Shown in pieces: positions 25,651-34,266 of a stretch of DNA of 64,000 bases. The stretch lies in the NCBI RefSeq assembly GCF_047553045.1, contig NZ_CP180208.1, positions 2,356,001 through 2,420,000 on the forward strand. Direction: 5' to 3'. The position numbers and the translations under genes were made by a program. Numbering within the stretch: position 1 is the first letter of the stretch; every line of letters starts with the position of its first letter. Below the pieces are notes generated by a model. It did not search any database, was not told the DNA's origin, and saw nothing but the letters and a program-made list of their open reading frames with translations. This stretch comes from Sphingomonas_L flavalba_A (GTDB lineage: Bacteria; Pseudomonadota; Alphaproteobacteria; Sphingomonadales; Sphingomonadaceae).

Positions 25651-27189
25651 TCAACTGACCAGCCTCGGCGCAACGTCGAATGCGACCGTCAACCGCTCAC
25701 CGGCCTCGAACGGAACCGTACCGTGCCACATGATCGACGGGAACAGCGCCAACCGCCCCGGCGCCGGCTCGATACGGCGGATCGGCGGCAGCGCAAGGTT
25801 TAGTTCGGGCGGCGGCGCGCCGACGCTAAGCCAGCCGGCATGCGGGTCCCCTTTGCCAATACTTGCGGGCAGGGCGACATAGAGCGCGGAACTGTACCAG
25901 CCCATCGGATGGGTATGGCTGGCGTGATGACCGCGATCGGTCAGCCGGACCGACCATGAACCACTGAACCGGACATCCGCCGGCCGTGCTGCGCCCAGTA
26001 CCGGGTGGGTCCGGTCCTCTGGCGGCAATTGCGCGGCATGAGCACGAACCGCCTCGACAATCACGGCGCGTAACGCGCGAATTTCCGGCTCATCGCGCGA
26101 AAACAGCGGCCCGTCGGTCTGGGTACCACTGCGCACAGACTGGTCAAGATGCTGATGGGTTGCCAGATGGAGCCCGCGCAGATGCTCTGCCAGCGCAGGC
26201 AAATCCGGTATTTCCGCAGCAAGATCGATCGTTCCGACCAGGCGCGGGTCACCCATCAGCCAATCAGCGCGCGGATCGCCAAGCAGGCGCCAGATCGTCG
26301 CCATATATGGCCACAGAAGATTCGCCTCCGGGTGGGTAAGAAACGGCTGTGCGCGCGACGCGGCCTGGTCGAACCGGCCGGTTCGCAACAAATGGCGGAC
26401 ATGGCGGACGACAAGCGTCATGTCGTTTATTTCCAGCATGCGGTCAAAGAGACGGTCCGCCCGCGCATGGTCACCCAGTTCTGACGCGGCAGTCGCCTCG
26501 TTGGCGTCGAATGCCGCGTCCGGCCCGGCAAAGCGACGCCCACGTTCTATAACCTCCAGCGCCTCCGTCATCTGCTCGGCGTGGATGAGAAGGATGATCA
26601 GCGCCCGCCAGAGCGACAGATCGCCGGGCGCGGTGGCTATGGCGCGCTCCAGCGAACGCGCGAACCCGCCGCGCTCCCCGGTCATCCATCGCAGCCGGGC
26701 AATCTGTTCGTGTCCCGGCAACCAGCCGGGATGTTGCACGAGCAGCGCGTCGAGTCCGTCGATCGCAAGGTCGGTCCTGCCTTCGGCAAAGCGCGCGGCC
26801 GCTCGGCCCAGCAACACCTCTCCATCGTTCGGGGCAAGCCGCCCCGCCCATTCGAACAGCGCGCTGGCCGGTCGCCCCGCCTCCAGCGCGACGCGCGCCC
26901 GCCCATGCGCGATGGAAGCATCGTCCGGCGCCAGATGGGCCGCCGTCGCCAGCGCCGCCGCCGCCTCGCCATGGCGATCGAGCGCCCGGTTCAGCAGGCC
27001 AATAAGCTGCCAGACGACGGCGTTATCCGGCTGGGCACGCGCGACCTCCGCCAGCAATGGCAGCGCCGCTTCCTCCTCAAACCGGTCCAGCGCGGCGCGG
27101 CCATAGGCGAACGCCGCCTCCGGATCGGCCAGGTTTCCACCCAGCCGGGCTGCGAGTTCATCGAGCGGGACATGGTCAAAGTCCGGCAT
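25651..27189 (-). CDS. TPR protein with C-terminal 2OG-Fe(II) oxygenase domain
   Basis: This 512-residue protein has about 370 residues of tetratricopeptide-like helical repeats (for example AFAYGRAALDRFEEEAALPL and DPAAVVWQLIGLLNRALDRHG-type units), then a C-terminal domain like the putative 2OG-Fe(II) oxygenase family. Possible iron ligands are in HHASHTHPMGWYSSALYV and PSIMWHGTVPF, and GERLTVAFDVAP supplies the arginine that would bind 2-oxoglutarate. ATG at 27189 overlaps the upstream hydroxylase gene by 14 bp. Substrate unknown. Together with the hydroxylase and TonB receptor upstream it forms a probable operon. Confidence 0.8.
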   Translation of the reverse strand: MPDFDHVPLDELAARLGGNLADPEAAFAYGRAALDRFEEEAALPLLAEVARAQPDNAVVWQLIGLLNRALDRHGEAAAALATAAHLAPDDASIAHGRARVALEAGRPASALFEWAGRLAPNDGEVLLGRAAARFAEGRTDLAIDGLDALLVQHPGWLPGHEQIARLRWMTGERGGFARSLERAIATAPGDLSLWRALIILLIHAEQMTEALEVIERGRRFAGPDAAFDANEATAASELGDHARADRLFDRMLEINDMTLVVRHVRHLLRTGRFDQAASRAQPFLTHPEANLLWPYMATIWRLLGDPRADWLMGDPRLVGTIDLAAEIPDLPALAEHLRGLHLATHQHLDQSVRSGTQTDGPLFSRDEPEIRALRAVIVEAVRAHAAQLPPEDRTHPVLGAARPADVRFSGSWSVRLTDRGHHASHTHPMGWYSSALYVALPASIGKGDPHAGWLSVGAPPPELNLALPPIRRIEPAPGRLALFPSIMWHGTVPFEAGERLTVAFDVAPRLVS

Positions 27190-28360
27190 TCGGCCCGCCC
27201 TGTCCCGCCGCCAGCATGGCCGATACGGCGTCCCGCTCAACCGGACTCAAATCGGGATGCCAGACGTCGATTATGAACACGACCCGTAACGCTTCGCTGC
27301 CATTGGCGGCCTCATGTTCGATCGTATCGTCGAAGACGAATGCTTCCCCCGGGGTCCACGAGCGCGTCTCCGCTCCAACCCTGAACCAGCAATGGTCCGG
27401 TACGATCAGCGGCAAATGGCACACCAGACGGGTGTTGTTGACGCCGACATGCGGCGGAATGGTCGTGCGGGGCGCCAAGAGCGAAAACATCGCGTTCGGT
27501 GAGCACCCCGCCGCGCGCGGCTGGGGAATTTGTTCGAGGACTGCCATCGTGCGCGGGCAGTGCCGCGCATTCTCCTCCACGCGCCGCCCATCCTTCCACA
27601 AATGAATCGCTGTCCAATTCCTTGAGCGGTTCAGCGCCTTCCACTGGCGAAGCGGCACCTCGGCCGGATACTGGATATAGGGTTCCAGAAGCGCATGTTC
27701 GGCCGCCATGACCGCGTGGAATTCCGCCAGAATGGCATCGCAGGCATGTTCAAGGGCCAACAGCCAGGGAAAGCCGGCCCGGTCATGAAACTCGCGCTCC
27801 ACCAGGCCGGGATAATGGAAATGCGTCGGTTCCGAATGATAGGGTCGCGTCAGACGCAGCGCATTGCTTCGAAAGCGCGCCATCCGCCTCGCTTCGTCCG
27901 CGCTCGCTCGTTTTTCGAACGGCGCCATCGCCACACCGAACCGCTTATCGGCCTCGGCAATATGGGCGCGATGCACCGCTTCTGCGTGGGCAACAGTGGC
28001 GCTCATCTGCGCGGGCAGCGCTCCGGCCGGCCGCTGCGCCAGCGCGTTGCCATAGGCCTCGCCCGCGCGTGGATTTCCGGCCCGCTCCATCAGACTCGCC
28101 TTGAACAGCAGGGCAACGAAATGCAGCGGATCGCTTCGTAGAGCGCCATCGACCGCCCGCTCGGCTGCCGCGTCATCACCACCGGCCTTGCACATCGCCG
28201 CAAGCTTCAGCCAGCTGTCCGGCGGCGCCCCGTTTTCGGCGGTCGCCCGCTCCAGCAGGGCACGCGCGCCGCGAATGTCCCCGCGTTCCGCCGACCGGTC
28301 GGCCGCGAGAATGAGCTCAGCCGCGCTCTGGCCTGCGGCACCGGAAGAAGCTTGAGTCAT
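27176..28360 (-). CDS. TPR protein with aspartyl/asparaginyl beta-hydroxylase domain
   Basis: This 394-residue protein has an N-terminal TPR-like region (AAELILAADRSAERGDIRGA, then DAAAERAVDGALRSDPLHFVAL) and an Asp/Asn beta-hydroxylase domain from about residue 190: NWTAIHLWKDGRRVEENARH, CPRTMAVLEQIPQ, the iron and 2-oxoglutarate site in TIPPHVGVNNTRLVCHLPL, and FDDTIEHEAANGSEALRVVF with the second His and the Arg. The family hydroxylates protein residues or related molecules in the cytosol. It follows the TonB receptor after 81 bp that contain a hairpin. Confidence 0.88.
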   Translation of the reverse strand: MTQASSGAAGQSAAELILAADRSAERGDIRGARALLERATAENGAPPDSWLKLAAMCKAGGDDAAAERAVDGALRSDPLHFVALLFKASLMERAGNPRAGEAYGNALAQRPAGALPAQMSATVAHAEAVHRAHIAEADKRFGVAMAPFEKRASADEARRMARFRSNALRLTRPYHSEPTHFHYPGLVEREFHDRAGFPWLLALEHACDAILAEFHAVMAAEHALLEPYIQYPAEVPLRQWKALNRSRNWTAIHLWKDGRRVEENARHCPRTMAVLEQIPQPRAAGCSPNAMFSLLAPRTTIPPHVGVNNTRLVCHLPLIVPDHCWFRVGAETRSWTPGEAFVFDDTIEHEAANGSEALRVVFIIDVWHPDLSPVERDAVSAMLAAGQGGPNAGL

Positions 28361-28383
28361 GTTTTCGTTCTAACCGAGGGCAC

Positions 28384-28418
28384 CACAAAGAGAAACGGCG
28401 GACCATAGGCCCGCCGCT
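28384..28418 (-). terminator. Hairpin between the receptor and hydroxylase genes
   Basis: Reading the minus strand after the receptor stop, an 11-bp stem (two G-U pairs) with a 3-nt TAT loop lies at 28418-28394, followed by a T-rich TTTCTCTTT. It could act as a partial terminator so that the receptor is made in excess over the downstream oxygenases. The T tract is interrupted, so strong termination is not certain. Confidence 0.45.
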
Positions 28419-28441
28419 CCCTCTTCACGATAGGTAACGCC

Positions 28442-31400
28442 TTAGAAGTCGAGCGTGATACCCGCGTAGATGTACCGACCGAGCGCGTCATACACGTTCG
28501 GGAAGGTATTGCCGGAGCAGAACACGCTCGGGCACGCATTGACCGCCGAGCTCGACCCGTTCGCGCCGACAATCGGCGGGTCCTTGTCGAGCAGGTTCTG
28601 CACACCGATGCGGAAGGTATAGTGATCCGCCAGCGCGAAAGTCGTCGCCAGGTCGAAGTAGCTCTGGGACGGGATCTTCGCGTTGAACGGCACATACGGC
28701 CCGTTCAGCGTCGAGTTGCTGCTGGCCAGGTCGATCTTCACGCTCGAGAAGTAGCGCCACTGAAGCGACACACCGATACCAGACGGAGAGGTATAGGTGA
28801 GGCGCGCCTTGTGCCGCCAGGTCGGGTTCGGAATGCCGCAGGTCAGGCCATAATAGCCGGCGCAATCATAGGGCTCCGACACACCGTTGTCGGTGGTCTT
28901 CTTGTCGAGCCAGGTGCCGACCACACTCGCGCTCAGCGAACCGATATCGCCGATCTCGTGGGTGTAGCTTGCGTTGACGTCGACACCCTTGGTGCGCAGG
29001 CCACCGATGTTGGTCGGGAAATCCTCCACATAGCCGTCCGGCGACCGCCACAGCGAACCGGTCGGGTCACGATGGATCAGGCCGCAGAGGGCCGGATCAC
29101 CCGTGGTGGCGCACTGCGTAATGATGACGTCCTGACCATACGCCTGGATCGTGTCGGCAATCTTGATGTCGAAATAGTCGACCGTCGCGACGAATCCGGG
29201 AAGGAAGCGCGGCTGCAACACCACACCCAACGACTTGGTCGTCGCGACTTCCGGCTTCAGCGACGACACGCCACCGATCAGGCCGTTATACTGGCCCGCG
29301 GGGTTGCCGGCGATGTGGCCGTACTGGGACGCGGTAACGCCGGTAAGCGCACACTGCGCCGCCGTGAATTTCGGCGTGCTACCGGTGCAGTCGTCCGAGT
29401 TGCCGTTCAGCGCGACGCGAACCGGAGCGAACAGCTCCTGAATGTTCGGCGCGCGCACCGCCCGGTTGTAGCTCGCACGGAACCGAATGTCGCGAACCGG
29501 CGCAAAATCGATGCCGAACTTGTACGTGTCGGTCGAGAAGGAGTTGGCGCCAACGCTATAGTCCGAATAGCGATAGCCCGCTTCCAGTGTCAGACTGTCG
29601 ATGAAATCGTTCTCGACGATCGGCAAGCGCATTTCGCCGAACACTTCCTTGACGTCGTAAGAGCCGGTGATCGACAGCGTCGCCGCGCCCTGGCCGGCAA
29701 GGTCGCCGTTGGTGAACGCGGAGTCGGTCCGCAGTTCCAGCGATTCCTTGCGATACTCAACGCCCAGGTTGACGCCCAGACCGCTGGTCGCCCACGGCGT
29801 CTGCAGGCCATACTCGCCAAGCAGACCGGTGATCGACGCACTGAACACGCGCTCCTGCGTGTTACCGCGCTGGAAGCCCGGGGTCTGAAGATAGTTCAGC
29901 GCTGCCGGATCGACATTGTTCAAGGCGAAAATGTCGTAAGGGACGCAATTCAGGTCGGTCCCGGCGAGAGTCGACCGGCAGGTCGGCACGCCACCCGGAC
30001 CGGCGACCACGTCCAGCGCCTTCGTCAGCCGCTCGACCGAGAAGTCGTTCAGATAGGTCTCCGAGAAGTTGGTCCGCCCGAACAGATAGTACATGTCATA
30101 GGAGAAGGCCGGGCTAAGATCGCCCTTCAGGCCACCCACGACACGGAAGCTGGTGTGCTGCAGGTCATCCTGACGCGGGCCGCCTTCGACGTTGCGCCGC
30201 AACGCCTGGAGGAAGCCGCGGTTGTAGGTACCACCAGTCACCGGATCGATGAAGTCGATGACCGGGTAGATCACGCCGTTATCATCCTCGGCATCGACCA
30301 GCGGAAAGCCCGTCGGCAGCACCTGATTAACAAGGTTGCCCGGAGCACAAACGATGGCGAGCTGCTGAGCGGACAGCAGCGCGTTGTCGCAGTTGATGCT
30401 CAGCGTGTTGCCGAAGTTGCCCGACGGCGCGATCTGAGCGACCGTGCGGTCGTCCATGAACATCGCTTCCAGGTACGGCTTGACCGCGCTGCTAACCTCA
30501 TATTCCGCAAACAAGCCTGCGGTGTAGCGCTCGTCCGGCCGCTGGTAATAGTTGGTCGGCGCGAAGTTATACGGCGTGAAGCCCGGCTCGAACGTCCGGT
30601 TGGCACCGACCTGCCAGGTGTTCGAAGCCCAGTCGAAGAATGTGCCGTTGGCCGAAGTCGCCGAACCGCCGCAGTCGACGACACGGGCCGGATCGGCCTG
30701 CAACTGCGACAGGCTGCGCGCCTGGCTGGCGCAAGCCGAATAATCGCGACGATCCTGGGTGACCGCGCGGACCTTGCGATAGCCGGCATAGGCCACGACA
30801 TGGCCGCGGTTGTCGTCACCGAACGAACCGCCGAAGACAGCGTTGATGTCGAACGTCCCGCCGTCGGCGACATTGCCCTTCGGGTTGCCGAAACCACGGC
30901 GCTCCATCGCCGCGTCGAGGATCTTGCCGTTGTTGGTGTGCTGATAGAAGCTGTACTGGCTGTCGAGGCGGAAGCCTTCGAAGTCGGTATCCATGACAAA
31001 GTTGACGACGCCCGAAACGGCGTCCGCGCCATACACCGACGATGCACCACCGGTCAGCACGTCGACACGCTTCACCAGCGCCGCCGGAATGGCGTTGAGG
31101 TCGGCCGCGGAAGTGGTCGGGTCACCCGGAACCAGCCGGCGCCCGTTGATGAGAACCAGGGTCCGCTCCGAACCGAGGCCGCGCAGGTTGACGGTCGCCG
31201 TACCGGTTGCACCGTTGGCGATATTGCCACCCTGCCCCGCGAACACCTGCGGTAGCGAGTTCATCAGGTCTTCCGGACGGGTCGTGCCCTGAAGTTTGAA
31301 GTCCTGGCTGTTGACGACGGTAACCGGGCTGACCGATTCCAGGTTCGGCTGCGGAATGCGCGAGCCGGTGACGACGATGTCGGCAACACCCTGATCAGCG

Positions 31401-31513
31401 GTTTCGGCACCCGGCGCGACCTGCGCCGACGCCGGCGTCGCAATCAGCGCGAGTCCCAGCACGACCGGCGCAACGCCGATGCGCAAGCCCGCGAGCTTGG
31501 CTTTCTTTGTCAC
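28442..31513 (-). CDS. TonB-dependent outer-membrane receptor
   Basis: This 1023-residue receptor imports an unknown ligand across the outer membrane with TonB energy. The GTG at 31513 is chosen: GGAAGGA lies 7 bases upstream and it begins the signal peptide VTKKAKLAGLRIGVAPVV, cleaved near ASAQ. The plug has DIVVTGSRI, VNLRGLGSERTLVLINGRR and TGGASSVYGADAVSGVVNFV. The barrel ends with the aromatic signal GITLDF. Fourteen cysteines occur as seven close pairs in putative extracellular loops. No FecR/sigma extension was seen. Two TPR-oxygenase genes follow. Confidence 0.93.
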   Translation of the reverse strand: MTKKAKLAGLRIGVAPVVLGLALIATPASAQVAPGAETADQGVADIVVTGSRIPQPNLESVSPVTVVNSQDFKLQGTTRPEDLMNSLPQVFAGQGGNIANGATGTATVNLRGLGSERTLVLINGRRLVPGDPTTSAADLNAIPAALVKRVDVLTGGASSVYGADAVSGVVNFVMDTDFEGFRLDSQYSFYQHTNNGKILDAAMERRGFGNPKGNVADGGTFDINAVFGGSFGDDNRGHVVAYAGYRKVRAVTQDRRDYSACASQARSLSQLQADPARVVDCGGSATSANGTFFDWASNTWQVGANRTFEPGFTPYNFAPTNYYQRPDERYTAGLFAEYEVSSAVKPYLEAMFMDDRTVAQIAPSGNFGNTLSINCDNALLSAQQLAIVCAPGNLVNQVLPTGFPLVDAEDDNGVIYPVIDFIDPVTGGTYNRGFLQALRRNVEGGPRQDDLQHTSFRVVGGLKGDLSPAFSYDMYYLFGRTNFSETYLNDFSVERLTKALDVVAGPGGVPTCRSTLAGTDLNCVPYDIFALNNVDPAALNYLQTPGFQRGNTQERVFSASITGLLGEYGLQTPWATSGLGVNLGVEYRKESLELRTDSAFTNGDLAGQGAATLSITGSYDVKEVFGEMRLPIVENDFIDSLTLEAGYRYSDYSVGANSFSTDTYKFGIDFAPVRDIRFRASYNRAVRAPNIQELFAPVRVALNGNSDDCTGSTPKFTAAQCALTGVTASQYGHIAGNPAGQYNGLIGGVSSLKPEVATTKSLGVVLQPRFLPGFVATVDYFDIKIADTIQAYGQDVIITQCATTGDPALCGLIHRDPTGSLWRSPDGYVEDFPTNIGGLRTKGVDVNASYTHEIGDIGSLSASVVGTWLDKKTTDNGVSEPYDCAGYYGLTCGIPNPTWRHKARLTYTSPSGIGVSLQWRYFSSVKIDLASSNSTLNGPYVPFNAKIPSQSYFDLATTFALADHYTFRIGVQNLLDKDPPIVGANGSSSAVNACPSVFCSGNTFPNVYDALGRYIYAGITLDF

Positions 31514-31776
31514 AATGCGTTCCTTCCCTGTTCGCGGCACGGGCCGCGCGTCCCCACTTCAGCCCGCAACATGTCGGACGAAGCACTGAGCCCGATGTGT
31601 CCCGGTCCAGAAGGAGTGTAAAGCTGCAGGGCGCGGAATAGGCCAACTTCTCCGCAACGTGTCACTAAAGTGCAACGGTGCATGTGGCGCAACAGCCGCC
31701 CTATCCGAACGGATTAGGCTGCCAAATACTCAGGGTTGTTTTGCGCCTGAAACGACACCTTGCTCCGTCGCTGACG
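31514..31776. other. Intergenic region upstream of the TonB receptor
   Basis: About 260 bp between the receptor start and the end of the M23 peptidase gene. It must contain the receptor promoter; I see no confident -35/-10 pair, riboswitch or Fur-like palindrome. Short open frames here are out-of-frame readings with no family features. Confidence 0.4.
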
Positions 31777-32679
31777 CTACGGCATCGGGCCGGCAAGCGG
31801 CCTTGGATCGATGCGGGCGTCGCGCCATTTCATCGACCAGTGGAGGTGGGGCCCCGTGGCGCGGCCGCTCATGCCGACAGTGCCGATCGGGTCACCGCGG
31901 CGAACCGCCAGCCCTTCCTTCACGTCGATCCGCGCCAGGTGGAGAAAGGCGCTGTTCAATCCCATGCCGTGGTCGATAATCACCAGATTACCTTCGAGGG
32001 TAAACGGCTTTTCCGTCGCCAGAACGACGACCCCGTCCGCCGGCGCGACGATCAGAGCGCCCGATCCTCCCGGCGCGATATCGACGCCGGAATGATAGGC
32101 GCCGGGCTCGCCGCGATAAATGCGTTGCGAACCGAACACACCACTAATCCGGCCGCGCACCGGCCACAGGAAACGTTGCCGCCAGCCGTCACTGGCGGCG
32201 TCGACACGACGGGCCGCGGCGATCCGCGCCAGTTCCGGCGCGCGCAATTTCCGAAATGCCTCGCTCGGTGTGCCGGCGCTGCGGGCGATATCGACCCGCT
32301 CGATCGCCCAGGCGCCCGGCGCCACGGCCAGGCGCTGGCTGTGGGTGCGCCCGTCGGCCAGTGTCGCTACCAGCGTCGCCCCCGGCGCGGCGTCACGGTC
32401 AAAGCCGATGACGAAACGCCCGTCGGAGGAGAGCCCGACCGACCGGCCATCGAGCGCGAGCCGGACCGTGCCGGCGGGCGCGGTACCGACGACCAGCCCG
32501 CCCTGCACAAAGCCACCTTCGAAAGAGAAGGCAACCGGTGGCGGCGGGGGAGTATCGCGCACGGCCTCGACCACCGGTACGGGCGACGGTGGTTCCGGCA
32601 CCGGTTGGGGAATGGCCGCGCAGCCGGCAACGATGAACGGCGTCAGCAGAGCGGCCATGCGCCGCCGGACATCGTTCAT
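31777..32679 (-). CDS. M23 family peptidoglycan endopeptidase, lipoprotein
   Basis: This 300-residue protein has a lipoprotein signal (FIVAGCAAIPQP, lipobox IVAGC about residues 16-20), a Pro-rich linker, a beta-rich middle domain and a C-terminal LytM/M23 zinc peptidase. Metal ligands are visible: His and Asp in YHSGVDIAPGG (HxxxD) and the second His pair in GPHLHWSMKW, with a further His in NSAFLHLARID. It is predicted to cleave peptidoglycan cross-links in the envelope. The ATG overlaps... the next gene's stop by 4 bp, so it is coupled to the DUF2093 gene upstream. Confidence 0.93.
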   Translation of the reverse strand: MNDVRRRMAALLTPFIVAGCAAIPQPVPEPPSPVPVVEAVRDTPPPPPVAFSFEGGFVQGGLVVGTAPAGTVRLALDGRSVGLSSDGRFVIGFDRDAAPGATLVATLADGRTHSQRLAVAPGAWAIERVDIARSAGTPSEAFRKLRAPELARIAAARRVDAASDGWRQRFLWPVRGRISGVFGSQRIYRGEPGAYHSGVDIAPGGSGALIVAPADGVVVLATEKPFTLEGNLVIIDHGMGLNSAFLHLARIDVKEGLAVRRGDPIGTVGMSGRATGPHLHWSMKWRDARIDPRPLAGPMP

Positions 32680-32873
32680 CGCGCGAGCATCGCCTGCGTC
32701 GAAATCTCCGGTGAAGCGTAAGGCTCCTGCCGCTCGACCGACCAGTAGCGCAGCATGTCGAGCGGGATGCGCTCGCCGCTGACCGCGCAGACGACATGGT
32801 CGCCGTTGGCGATCATGCGGAAACCGTTGGGCATATACTGCAGTCGCGCCGGGCGGCCCTGGGACATCAACAT
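32676..32873 (-). CDS. DUF2093 domain-containing small protein
   Basis: This 65-residue protein fits DUF2093 over almost its whole length: ARLQYMPNGFRMIANGDHVV, CAVSGERIPLDMLRYWSVER, QEPYASPE. The ATG at 32873 is preceded by AGGAG about 10 bases upstream. The single CxxS pattern suggests a small zinc-ribbon-like or structural fold, but this is only inference. It sits 13 bp after xseA and overlaps the M23 gene by 4 bp; function unknown. Confidence 0.85.
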   Translation of the reverse strand: MLMSQGRPARLQYMPNGFRMIANGDHVVCAVSGERIPLDMLRYWSVERQEPYASPEISTQAMLAR

Positions 32874-32886
32874 CGCTTCATCACTC

Positions 32887-34266
32887 CTATAACAGGGTCG
32901 GCTGGTCGGGCTTGTCCGCGACATAGGCACGCCCGCCGGTGCGCTCAACCCGGACATCGACGCTGCCGTCGGCGAAGTGAAGGCTGAGCGCCGCGGCGGA
33001 GCGGGCGGCGGCCGCGTCGGCAACAACCGCGCCTGACGGGCGCGCCGCGACCCAGGCATAGCCGCGCGACAGCACATTGTCCGGGTTCAGGGTGACGGCG
33101 ACGCGCCAGACGGCGGCCAGCCTGTGCGCCGCGCGATCCAGCCCGGCGCGAAGCAGGCCGGGGCGGAGCGCGCCGCCGGCGCGGGCGAGATCGCCGCGCG
33201 CATCGGACAGCCGGCGACCAAGGCCGCGCCGCAGCCGTTCGCCGAGATCAGCGGCGCGCTGGCGTTGCGGGTCGAGCAGCAGCGCCGGGGTGGGCAGCAG
33301 GCGCGCAAGCCCGGCCAGCCGCTCGGCACCGCGCTCATGATAGCGGCGGGCGCAGCGTTCCATGCGGGCGCCACGCTCGCGCAAGCCGGCGAGCAGCTCG
33401 GCGCGGACGGGGACAGCGATCTCGGCGGCGGCGGTCGGGGTCGGCGCGCGCATGTCGGCGGCGTAGTCGGCAAGCGTGGTGTCGGTTTCATGGCCGACGG
33501 CGGAGATCGTCGGGATCGAGCAGGCAGCGATGGCGCGGACGACGACTTCCTCGTTAAACGCCCACAGATCCTCGATCGAGCCGCCGCCGCGGGCGACGAT
33601 GACCAGATCCGGCCGGGGCACCGGGCCGCCGGGAGAGAGGGCATCGAACCCGCGCAGCGCGGCGGCGACCTGCTCGGCGGCACCGGCGCCCTGGACGGCG
33701 ACCGGCCAGAGGACGACGCGGCTGGGGCAGCGGTCGGCGAGGCGGTGGAGGATGTCGCGAATGACCGAGCCTGTCGGCGAGGTTATCACCCCAATCACAC
33801 CGGGGAGGAATGGCAAGTTGCGTTTGCGCTCCTGTTGGAAAAGCCCCTCCCCGGCCAGCTTGGCCTTCAGCTTTTCCAACAGCAGCATCAGCGCGCCTTC
33901 ACCGGCCAGTTCCAGCGATTCGACGACGATCTGGTATTTGGAGCGGCCGGGATAGGTGGTCAGCTTGCCGGTCGCGATCACCTCTATGCCGTCTTCCGGG
34001 CCGAACGGCAGGCGGGCGACGGTGCCTTTCCACAACACCGCGTCGATCAGCGCCTTGTCGTCCTTCAGCGCCAGATAGGCGTGGCCGGACGCGGCGCGCT
34101 TCCACCCGGAAATCTCACCGCGCAGCCGGACATGGCCGAACCGGTCCTCCACCATCCGTTTCAGCGCGCCGGACAATTCGCTGACGGTCAGCGCCGGCGC
34201 GTTGTCGCCAAAGCCTTCCTCGGCTACGAGCCGGCCGGCGGCGTCGAAGGAAGGGGTATCGGTCAT
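32887..34266 (-). CDS. xseA: Exodeoxyribonuclease VII large subunit
   Basis: XseA is the catalytic large subunit of exonuclease VII, which degrades single-stranded DNA. The 459-residue protein has the N-terminal OB-fold (LTVSELSGALKRMVEDRFGHVRLRGEISGW), the catalytic region GVITSPTGSVIRDILHRLADRCP, ARGGGSIEDLWAFNEEVVVRAI and SAVGHETDTTLADYAADMRAPTPTAAAE, and a helical C-terminus. The ATG at 34266 overlaps the purD start codon on the other strand (CATG) and has AGGA 7 bases upstream. xseB is not adjacent. Confidence 0.96.
   Translation of the reverse strand: MTDTPSFDAAGRLVAEEGFGDNAPALTVSELSGALKRMVEDRFGHVRLRGEISGWKRAASGHAYLALKDDKALIDAVLWKGTVARLPFGPEDGIEVIATGKLTTYPGRSKYQIVVESLELAGEGALMLLLEKLKAKLAGEGLFQQERKRNLPFLPGVIGVITSPTGSVIRDILHRLADRCPSRVVLWPVAVQGAGAAEQVAAALRGFDALSPGGPVPRPDLVIVARGGGSIEDLWAFNEEVVVRAIAACSIPTISAVGHETDTTLADYAADMRAPTPTAAAEIAVPVRAELLAGLRERGARMERCARRYHERGAERLAGLARLLPTPALLLDPQRQRAADLGERLRRGLGRRLSDARGDLARAGGALRPGLLRAGLDRAAHRLAAVWRVAVTLNPDNVLSRGYAWVAARPSGAVVADAAAARSAAALSLHFADGSVDVRVERTGGRAYVADKPDQPTLL

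Noticed and set aside
31514..31776. Possible cobalamin or other riboswitch upstream of the TonB receptor
   Set aside because: No B12-box-like or other known aptamer motif could be recognised by eye.
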